Shown piece after piece: positions 55,881 through 64,000 of a stretch of 64,000 nucleotides of DNA. This DNA comes from Diphasiastrum complanatum (taxonomy: Eukaryota; Streptophyta; Lycopodiopsida; Lycopodiales; Lycopodiaceae), in assembly GCA_029204225.1 (NCBI GenBank), contig CM055102.1, positions 6,901,775 to 6,965,774 on the forward strand, read 5' to 3'. The notes beneath the pieces were generated by a model. It ran no database searches and was not told where the DNA came from. It saw nothing but the letters and a program-made list of their open reading frames with translations. The position numbers and the translations under genes are program-made. Numbering within the stretch: the first letter of the stretch is position 1; each line of letters begins with the position of its first letter.

Positions 55881-56460
55881 ACAAATCGGCCATGTGTCTG
55901 AAGCTCAGACCTCCAAGGAAGTCTGGGACATGTTGAGCGTGACTATACGATGTGCGCGATATAGCTTCCAAGCTACACCTCAGAAGAAAATTCTTCTCTC
56001 TCAAGATGACAAATGGTGATTCACTACAAAATCACATTAACCGATTCAAGAACCTGCTGCAGCAAATGGTTGCTATCGAATCAGTCATAGACAATCAAGA
56101 TGCAGTAATGACACTGCTCTCAAGCTTTCCAAGCTCCTACGATCACCACGACACATCCAAAACTGTCTCTTTCAAGTTTTATTTACAATGTTGTTGTAGA
56201 AAGACACCAAAAAAAACGAACCCTCCAATTTTTTTCACTATCGACTCTCACGTCTTATACACCAACAGAAGTTCGATTAAGCAAAAGAAGAAAGGCCCAA
56301 AGAAATGAAAGCCAAATCTAAAGTTGACACAAGAGCAGTCAAATCCGCCAACAAAAAAGAAGTTGTTCTGTAGAAACTACAAATGAACCAACCATGAGAT
56401 TCAAGATTGTCGCATCCTACAAGCCAAGAATAGTGGAAAAGAGCAATTGAATCAGATGGC
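55881..56460 (+). pseudogene. Copia family D: gag
   Basis: SEAQTSKEVWDMLSVTI, a frameshift, then LHLRRKFFSLKMTNGDSLQN, HINRFKNLLQQMVAIESVID, AVMTLLSSFPSSYD: the UBN2 gag core with the LRRK-F-LKM and MTLLSS-P-SY signatures. The zinc-knuckle region near 56365 reads LFCRNYK-stop-TNHEIQDC, with Cys/His partly preserved. Frameshifts near 55945. Confidence 0.88.
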
Positions 56461-57420
56461 AAATGTAGCTGTAGAAGCAGCTCAGCCTAATCAAGAAACA
56501 GATCATGATTCATTCATGAATAGCCATCAAGAAGCATCAAACGATAGCTCCTGGTTTATCGATTCCGGAGCCACACAACATTTGACCAACCATATTGGCT
56601 GTTTAGAATCCTATATGTCTTATAGTACTGAAAGAAGTTTGTCCACACCTGGGTAACAATAGCACACAAGCTATCAAAGACAAAGGTACAGTAAGATTAA
56701 GCTTTACAAATGATCAATCCAAACTACTTTCCAATGTCATGCATGCACCAAATCTTTCTACAAATCTGCTCTCTATAAGCAAAATTACAGACTTGGGACA
56801 CAAAGTAGAATTCGAATTAGATCAGTGTAAAGTAGTCGATAGGATAGGCAAGATCCTAGCACTCAAAAAGAGGCATGGATATTTTTACAGATTAAGTCAT
56901 TGCTTTTATGCCTCTAGTTAGGCTCTTAGTACTTCTGTCAAATCAATAAAAGTTTACTTTGGCATTATAGACTTGGTCATTTGAATCATGCTTCTATATC
57001 ATACATGTATAAGCAATCCATTCTTCTTGATCTCCACTATCTGAATAGAAAAGTCAAATTAGCTGTCTGTCAAGACTATTTAGTCGGTAGACACAGGCTA
57101 GGAAACCTTTTAGATCAAGCCATCAACATATTGCTAGATGATTGTTATATGTTGTACATACAAAAATTTGTGGCCCAATGCAAAATCCTTCAGTGAAGGA
57201 TGCAAAGTATTTCATCACTTATATTGATGTATTTTCTAGAAGGACGATGGTGTACTTCATCAAGAAGAAATCTGAAGCTTTCATCTGCTTCAAAATCTTC
57301 AACGAGCGTGCAGAGAAAGAAACTGGTAAGAAGATTAAAGCCCTGAGGTTTGATAATGGTGGAGAATATATCTCTACTGAATTCAAGGAGTATTGCCAGA
57401 GCCAAGACATTGAACAATAG
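56461..57420 (+). pseudogene. Copia family D: protease and integrase
   Basis: SSWFIDSGATQHLTNHIGCL (protease), a shift, MHAPNLSTNLLSISKITDLG, KVEFELDQCKVVDRIGKILA, then a decayed zinc domain (HYRLGH region near 56965), KICGPMQNPSVKDAKYFITY, IDVFSRRTMVYFIKKKSEAF, IKALRFDNGGEYISTEFKEY: the first and second catalytic Asp. After a stop at 57418 the third motif is frameshifted. Confidence 0.9.
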
Positions 57421-57844
57421 TTTATTATTCCCTATTCGTCTCAATTTAAAATGGCTTAGCCGAGAGGAAGAATCACACCCTGGTCGAGTCAACCAAATGC
57501 ATACTGGCACATGCATCATTGCCAAATGCATGCTAGAACATGCATCATTGCCAAAGAGATTCTGGGCTTAAGTTTTTTTCACTACAGTAGCTTACATCCA
57601 GAATAGATGTTCGACCAAGGCCCTCTCAAGCAAAACACCCCATGAGATTTGGACATGATCTAAGCCTTCAATAAAGAACCTACGAGTATTCAGCTCGACA
57701 AAGAGGTGAACTTGCAGTACTATCGAACACAAGACATGACAGCTGATGTTTTTACGAAGGCACTAAGCCTAGATGCACACACAAAATTTTGTGTAGAACT
57801 AAGTTTGAAGGTCAAGGCATTCATGGATTCAGATTAAGGGGGAG
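57421..57844 (+). pseudogene. Copia family D: integrase tail fused to RNase H end, polypurine tract
   Basis: Frameshifted integrase tail (KALSSKTPHEIWT, SIKNLRVFSSTKR) passes at about 57700 directly to VNLQYYRTQDMTADVFTKAL, the last 40 residues of RNase H. The whole reverse transcriptase is deleted. AAGGGGGAG at 57836-57844 is the polypurine tract before the LTR. Confidence 0.87.
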
Positions 57845-58283
57845 TGTTGGATTATTCTACTATCAGGAGTAATTCATCTGAATGATGAATCTTTAATCTA
57901 CATCCATTCATTTATTCAGTTGTGCAATTTTTTTTTGTGTTTACACACAGTCTACAGAAATACTCAAGAATCGTTCAACAGGTGACTCCGACATATCAGA
58001 CGACTTCGACAAACTATCAGAGAAGTTGAAGATGTCGAATGAATACAAATATTGTTTCTGCCTTATATGAATCTAAAGACTTGCCCTAACTGCTTTGCAA
58101 GTAGATTTTTGAGAAGTCCTAACTGGATGGATGTCAGCTCATTGTGGCTAATTGCCAATTGTGACCTATGACCTAATTAGCTTCCCTAATCGAATAAGCT
58201 TAAATTGCTTTAGTATAAAAAAGAGACAGAGAGAGAGTATGCAATTTTTCATCTACTATTATTTTGTGCTCCATTAGTGTTTT
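57845..58283 (+). repeat. Copia family D 3' LTR
   Basis: Starts TGTTGGATTATTC after the polypurine tract. A TATA-like TATAAAAAA lies at 58213-58221. Its 3' end is cut by, or abuts, the reverse Copia C sequence at about 58283; no clear CA end. Confidence 0.7.
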
Positions 58284-58284
58284 G

Positions 58285-59180
58285 TTTTGAGCCTGAATTT
58301 GATACAAACTGGCTAAGTGTACTGATTAAATATGCAAGGTCTAGTCGCGTGCAGATCATTGCGTACGTTAGTGAGCCGATGATGGATTGAAACAGGTAGT
58401 GCTTCATTTTCTCCTTTTCTGTCTCAGTTTGAGGAGACTGTTCCTTTGATACTTTTAGTCCAGGGTCAAGTGAAAAGTGACTTGGTTTGCAGTTGTCCAT
58501 TCCATACTTTTCTAGCACGTTGTTGAGATATCATTGCTGACTGATGAAAATCAGTCTGTTGGGTCGATCTCGTTAAATTTGGATTCCGAGATAGTAGTGG
58601 GCTGGACCCATGTCAGTCCTCTTGTATTCTTGGGCCAGCATGCATTTTGCTTCATCAAATTTAGATTGTTACTAAAAAAGAGTGTATCATCTACATAGAG
58701 AGTGATGATGATGAAGTGTTCTAATACAAGTCTGAAATGCCATAGCATATCAGTTGATTCAAAAGTGGCTGTGTGAAGAGCTTGATTGTTAGAAGAGTAG
58801 CAGTGGCTGAGTTTGGAAAGATAGCCGCTTCTTCTTCTATAGGCTAGAACCTTCCGAGATTTGTCAAGAATTGTGCAGCCTTCTGTATCGAATTCGACCC
58901 TTTGACTTGAATCAGCGATTTCATATGGTGACTTTCCTCCAAGAGCTATATGTGGGAGCCTATTGCAAAGATAATTTGCACAATTAATGGCTTCTCCCCA
59001 AAAATCTTTGGGCAAAGATGCCTCAATTCTCATAGATTTTGCACATTGACATAGAGATCTATTCTTTCTCTCGGCCACTCCATTTTGAGATGGAGAATAG
59101 GCACAAGAGAACTCTCTTTTAATGCCTTCAAGCTCACAAAAATCATGAAATTTATTGGAGATATATTCACCACCTCCATC
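58285..59180 (-). pseudogene. Copia family C: mosaic of integrase, pre-integrase and reverse transcriptase pieces
   Basis: Reading down: GVAERKNRSLCQCAKSMRIE, ASLPKDFWGEAINCANYLCN, GGKSPYEIA (integrase). Then QRVEFDTEGCTILDKSRKVL and SGYLSKLSHC, MLWHFRL, which belong to the pre-integrase region of another element, then IITLYVDDTLFFSNN (RT catalytic motif). After a gap comes EKYGMDNCKPSHFSLDPGLK and IIGSLTYAMICTRLDLAYLI (RT thumb/connection). The order is not colinear with any normal Copia pol, so two recombination or deletion events are implied. Ends at about 58285. Confidence 0.85.
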
Positions 59181-59850
59181 ACATCTAAGAGCTTAAATCT
59201 TGAATGAGAATTGCTTCTCTACATAAGCTTTGAAAATAAGGAGATGATCAAACACCATAGATTTAGAAGCAAGAAAATATATCCAAGTGAATCTTGTGAA
59301 ATCATCAACAAAAGTAACAAAACAAGTGGCTCCTCCCTTGCTTATAGTTGATGAGAAATGCACGTCCGAGTGGATTAACTCCAAAGGATGCTTGCTTTTG
59401 ATAGAAGATCTTGTAAATGGCTTTTTGTGAGATTTAGCAATAGCACAAGCCTCACAAGGCTTGATCTTCTTGGAGAATGACTTTGGCAAGCCAATAGCTC
59501 TGGCCTCTTTGATCATAGAGAGCATGGATTTGTAGTTAGGATGTCCCAACCTCCTATGCCATAATTCCTCCATAGAGAGCTTGTTCACAAGAGCAACATT
59601 ACAAGCATTCACATATTCATTTGGATCTAGTTTATAGATGCCTCCAAATCTAGATCCTAATGCAAGTATCTCACCATTCTTCTTGATAGTACAAGTATCA
59701 ACACTGAATTTTACATCAAGGCCATTATCAAGCAATTGGCCAACACTAATGAGATTCTTAGTAAGCTTAGGCACATAAAGAACTTTAGAGGATGCAAGCT
59801 TTAAGGGAATGTTCCCTATGCCTTCAATAGGACAATCATTTGCAGCTTAT
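59181..59850 (-). pseudogene. Copia family C: pre-integrase and integrase core
   Basis: MPKLTKNLISVGQLLDNGLD, SVDTCTIKKNGEILALGSRF, LWHRRLGHPNYKSMLSMIKE, CEACAIAKSHKKPFTRSS (HHCC), LELIHSDVHFSSTISKGGAT, CFVTFVDDFTRFTWIYFLAS (first Asp), then a stop at 59193 followed by ALRCDGGGEYISNKFHDFCE (second Asp). An apparent small frameshift near 59800 joins it to gag-protease. Confidence 0.92.
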
Positions 59851-60419
59851 CTTGATTTCTTGACTCCATCATAAGATGCAATAGAAGAGAAAGAATCCTT
59901 GGAGCTACACATATGTGAAGAGGCTCCACTATCAATATACCATAAGCCATCCTTCTTGAAAGGAGTGGATGAGAAGCTAGAGACCATAAGAGATCCCTCT
60001 CCATCACTTTCAATAGTGTCTTCCTTCTCATTGGTGATGTTGGCATGCTTGAGTTGATTCTTCTTCTTGAAGAAATTGGTGGAATAATGGCCTTTCTTGC
60101 CACAATAAAAGCACTTGATCTTCTTCTTCTTGAAATTGGATGATGAAGCATTAGAGGAATCATCTTCCTCCTCATCTTTGTCTTTGGATTTGGCGTTGTC
60201 CTTGCTTAAGGATTGTTGAAATTGGTTCTTGCTCCTCCCTTTGTGCTTGTCCTTGGCAAAGAGGGCTTTGCCATCATTATGAGTGAGAGAAAGCTTGTCC
60301 ATCCTCAAGAGCTTGTACTCTTGTCTTGATTCTTCAGAAATTAGCACACTTTGGAGAGCCTCCAAACTTGGTAGCTCCTCCTTAATGGCATAGGATTGGA
60401 CAAGGTTATCAAATTCACT
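59847..60419 (-). pseudogene. Copia family C: gag C-terminus, altered zinc knuckle, protease
   Basis: LPSLEALQSVLISEESRQEY, a basic-acidic linker, KCFYCGKKGHYSTNFFKKK, then GLWYIDSGASSHMCSSKDSF. The last zinc ligand is Phe instead of Cys (CX2CX4HX4F), which should weaken nucleic-acid packaging. The protease active site DSGA is intact. Separated from the gag N-terminal part by a stop at 60420. Confidence 0.92.
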
Positions 60420-60882
60420 TCACAAGACATTGAGAATGACTTGGACTAGCTCATTTTTATTGATGGAATCACCTATGGAAGCAAGATCTCTATTAATATC
60501 TTTTACTCTCAAAACATAACTAGATGCACTCTCATCACTATTTTGACTACTTTGAAAGATTTGATTTCTAAGAGTGAGGAGCCTAGAGGTGTTCTTAGCC
60601 TCATAGATAGTCTTGAGACAATCCCAAGCTTCTTTGGTTGTTGTACAAGTACCTATCTCCCTCAATATCTCATTAGAGACACTCATCTTAATGTAGTGGA
60701 GAGCCATCCTAGCTCTCTTTTTGTATTTTTGAACCTCTTGAAGAACTTGTGGTTCTTCTTCAAGGCCAAGAACTATGTCCATCACATCTTGAAGGATCAA
60801 AATGGACTCCATCCTCATCTTCCAAATTGAATAGTTTGAAGTGGACAATCTTTCACTTGGTTCCAACAAAGATGAACTCATT
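60420..60882 (-). pseudogene. Copia family C: gag N-terminus
   Basis: Start placed at MSSSLLEPSERLSTSNYSIW by comparison with other gag starts (SNY-WK); the frame is open further upstream. Then MRMESILILQDVMDIVLGLE, KRARMALHYIKMSVSNEILR, EAWDCLKTIYEAKNTSRLLT, LRVKDINRDLASIGDSINKN. The UBN2 gag domain is nearly complete. Confidence 0.92.
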
Positions 60883-61622
60883 AGTGAAGAAAACTCAAAT
60901 GATGAACAATGAATGTTGCTACACACTCTCAATAGGATCCAATAATGAAGTACCATCTCCTCCTATGAAAGATCTTGCAACTATTTGTGAATTGATTCTC
61001 ACTAGCTACTCAAATCTCTCTAAAACAAGATCTATTTCACATCAAATGATGGACTATAGACAAAATTAGGATCATTTACTCTTAGCACGTGTGACATACA
61101 CTAAGCAATCAAATTTGACTCAAACTTAGTGATATTGCATTAAACAAATTGGATATGATCTCAAAACAATATCTAGATCACTTATAGATGAGATTGGTAA
61201 CCATACAACTGTGAACAGAGATCTAAGAAGCAATCTCTTGACCAAACCGAATGTATCCACCCAGGTCTAGGTGGCCTACCTAAACCTCTTTAAAAGCTTA
61301 TAACTTCTGATTGGCTCAACCAAATGAAATGAAACTGATTGCATTAGAAACTAGACAAAAATAGCTTCAAAACAAGCTATCAAGCAAGATAAATGGATCA
61401 AGCATGAGAGAGAACTCTCAATTTGAAATTGGATGTTTCTCACATGTTTCTGAGCACCTAATTCCATACAGTACCAGGTCAGACCCAATTAATGCCCTAT
61501 TGATCTCTTTTGATCCAAAATTAGACAAGATAGCTAGGAAAATGGATCTTGACAATTTCTAGCTCAAGATTGATGAAAAGTTTTCACTTAAATGGATCAA
61601 AATGCATGGTAACCTTAGGTAG
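60883..61622 (-). other. Leader of Copia family C
   Basis: 740 bp between PBS and gag, AT-rich, without coding motifs. Confidence 0.7.
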
Positions 61623-61634
61623 GCTCTGATACCA
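61623..61634 (-). other. Primer-binding site, Copia family C
   Basis: GCTCTGATACCA forward, directly next to the LTR edge TGTTGA. Confidence 0.9.
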
Positions 61635-62270
61635 TGTTGATTTCACATGTGTGGACTATCCACAACATGTACTTGTGATCTCCTAAGGTGTGTAGATGCA
61701 CCAAGATCAAGACTAGATTGAGATTCAAGATCTATTTTTGATTCTATGGCAAAAGCACACTACTACATGCATTCAATGACTTCCAAATCTCACTCACACA
61801 TGTGGGAAGTAGTAAAAACAAGCTGCTCTCCTCGAGTAGAGAGAGAAAATCATCATGAGCTCTCGGGTAGAGGAAAGCTAGAAAATCACTTACACTCAAA
61901 ATCCACTCAATCTCTAAATCAATTAGATCCATATTAGAAGTACAATGATACTAGTAGATCCACGAGCTACCACTATGCTTAACTATGATTGGACCACACT
62001 TTTGCCACCTCTTAATCCTATTGGACCATTGATCCATTCACCTCTGAATTCTATTGGACCATTTTCAAGCAAACCTCAAATTCTATTGGACCCCTCAAGG
62101 TTCCACCATAAATCCTATTGGACCTCTTAAATTTCATCAAACAAAAGTGTTACACTTGTCTACACTCTAATTGGCACGAGTTTAGCCTCTTACTCTATTT
62201 TGGCTGAATAGTGGCATTACAAGTGGAAGTGGGTAATTTGCCATCTATGCTAACTTTGGTCCTATCAACA
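61635..62270 (-). repeat. Copia family C 5' LTR (636 bp)
   Basis: TGTTGAT...ATCAACA perfect 7 bp inverted ends. It contains a short internal repeat of ATTCTATTGGACC/AATCCTATTGGACC (near 62015, 62045, 62080 and 62110). The matching 3' LTR is absent near 58285. Confidence 0.88.
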
Positions 62271-62734
62271 TCCTACACCTAGATGCTTGATACAAAAAAC
62301 ATAAGACCCCTATATCTAACATAGATAATCTTTTTCAATTCTTCACAGTTGGTAAGATTGGCTAACCTCAACTTACAGGTTTTGTGTGATTTTATAGATA
62401 CTTTCCGATTCTCGATCTTTATCATTTCTACAGTGGGATCATAGCTGCGTTCTATTCACACATAGCAATGCAAACATTTTTTGGGTAGATGTTAATATTA
62501 TTGATATCAGGCTGCATTGATCTAAAGGGGCATTCATTGGTGGCATTATTCACATGATGATTGTTGTCTAGTTTTCAAATCAATTACTCGATGGAATAGG
62601 CCAGGGTAGAGTTAAACTCATTCAAAGAATAAGGGTAGGGTAACTCCTAAGGGTAATAATGTTCGGCTAGGGTAACTCTTTACACTTGATTTTGAAAGGT
62701 GTACTGCAAGTAGCACCTATCAATTGTAAAGTTA
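62271..62734. other. No recognised gene
   Basis: AT-rich flank; GGGTAGGGTAACTCCTAAGG and GGCTAGGGTAACTC form a small local repeat near 62635-62680. Confidence 0.45.
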
Positions 62735-63300
62735 AAAAATCCCAAGAAGTCGTTCGTTCTGTAAGTTGAATGTCAGAATCCAATCTACACTTTCATAGTT
62801 GTGGAATGGCAATCAAGGTCACTGCCTTATACATCAATCAACTAATGGAGGGTTAAGATCTCAAGCACATGGGACTTTATTTTGGTCATTACTACATTAT
62901 TGTAAACATGTAGACGAGCATGATTTCATAAATATCACATGTCAAATCTAAAGTTCTAAATCCCAATTAACCGTTTGTTCTATAAGTTGAACGTGCAAAT
63001 CTAATCTACACTTTCATAGCTACAAAATGGCAATCATGGTTAAGGTCCCAAGCATGTGAGACTTTATTTTGGCCATTACTACATAATTGTAAATATGCAT
63101 TTTGTAGACGAGAATGATTTCATAAATACCACATGTCAAATCTAAAGTTCCGGATCCTAATTAGCCATTTATTCTATAAGTTGAACGTGCACATCTAATC
63201 TACACTTTCAGAGCTGAGGAAAGGCAATCATGGTTAGGCTCCCAAGCACGTGGGACTTTATTTTGGCCATTACTATTGAATTGTAACCACTTCCATGCAT
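62735..63300. repeat. Tandem repeat of about 200-220 bp, 2.6 copies
   Basis: AATCTACACTTTCA(T/G)AG occurs near 62781, 63001 and 63199. GACTTTATTTTGG(T/C)CATTACTA, CACATGTCAAATCTAAAGTT and TCTATAAGTTGAACGTGCA recur in the same order. No coding. Confidence 0.87.
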
Positions 63301-63396
63301 TAAATAGACTCCTCTCATTGTAAAGATTAATCGACCCTTATGATGTGGACATTTCTTGAAAACAAGTGAGTGAGTAAGAGAGAGTGAGAGAGAGCC

Positions 63397-63533
<137 letters not shown>

Positions 63534-63692
63534 GACTGAGTGAGAGAGAGCAATTTTGGAGCAATTTAGGATAAAGAAGTCTTGGATGCATTTGGAGGTT
63601 TTGGAGGATGCACGTGAAAAAACACTATCAAGCGGACCAGTTATGTTTTCTTCTCTCTGTACTATGAATGTAGATGTTTGTATCATTTGTGT

Positions 63693-63881
63693 AAAAAGTT
63701 CGATACATTTTTTAATCTTATGCAATTCAAGGCCATGGCAAGCAAATTTGTTTTGCCTGTCGCACTCCCACCCACCCCAATCTGCCAATGGATGGGATTC
63801 GGGTGGGAGCGCAACAGGCAAGAAAAATTTGCCTGCCATGGCTTTGAATTGCAGAAGATTAAAAAATGTATCAAACTTTTT
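63693..63881. repeat. Near-perfect inverted repeat: 81 bp arms, 27 base loop
   Basis: The left arm 63693-63773 (AAAAAGTTCGATACATTTTT to CGCACTCCCACCC) pairs with 63801-63881. About nine mismatches by eye. A third arm-like piece (reverse complement AAGGCCATGGTAGACAAATT) begins near 63968 at the window edge. Could be a MITE or foldback copy, with hairpin RNA potential. Confidence 0.85.
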
Positions 63882-64000
63882 GCATGAGCGACTACATTAG
63901 CATCGATCCATTGAGTTGCCATGGCTAAGAGCCATGGATGAGAAACATTTTGAGGATATTTCAGAGACATAAGGCAAAAGAAATTTGTCTACCATGGCCT

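Overview
The window is plant nuclear DNA. It is AT-rich and mostly degenerate LTR retrotransposons of the Ty1/Copia and Ty3/Gypsy classes, nested, inverted and truncated into one another, with four long pure (CT)n/(GA)n tracts. Eight or more sites carry the initiator-Met-tRNA primer-binding core TGGTATCAGAGC or a one-base variant, which is typical of plant Copia elements. The repeat load and the 3 kb introns suggest a large seed-plant genome, perhaps a gymnosperm; this is inference. There is no operon, rRNA, tRNA or CRISPR array.

Layout. 1-3255: a tandem Copia 'family A' remnant (integrase, RNase H end, LTR, PBS, leader, first gag codons). 3360-6159: a reverse-strand 'family B' LTR and leader whose leader carries a ~1 kb insertion with a broken phosphoenolpyruvate carboxylase-like gene fragment. 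6230-9260: a degenerate TCGAAAAA-rich repeat and a reverse Copia remnant. 9260-13880: no recognised gene, only small repeats and one PBS. 14210-23069: the only intact host gene, a six-exon TMEM144-family membrane protein of 365 residues whose introns 1 and 3 each hold a foldback/MULE-like element with GC-rich palindromic ends. 23727-29700: a Gypsy gag split by a complete 5.5 kb non-coding LTR element (LARD) with LTR ends AG...CT and a perfect 5 bp target duplication. 29715-33208: a reverse family A Copia joined head-to-head to a forward partial LTR. 33209-37407: unrecognised degenerate coding, including a possible transposase relative. 37540-41900: a Copia/family B element apparently rearranged by a 2.4 kb inversion. 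43134-49584: a Gypsy element whose pol is cut in integrase and followed by a long unrecognised coiled-coil coding region and a probable LTR. 49725-52760: a reverse Copia ('family F') with AGTT...AACT LTR ends like the LARD. 52787-54115: a second Gypsy fragment. 55120-58280 and 58285-62270: two converging mosaic Copia remnants (forward D, reverse C), the latter with a complete 5' LTR. 62735-64000: a ~200 bp tandem repeat, a (GA)65 tract and an 81 bp-arm hairpin.

Almost every retroelement ORF has stops, frameshifts or deletions, so none is likely autonomous now. The TMEM144-like gene is uninterrupted when spliced: five GT/GC-AG introns with compatible phases give one frame of 366 codons. All homology calls come from motif reading by eye; no database search was run.
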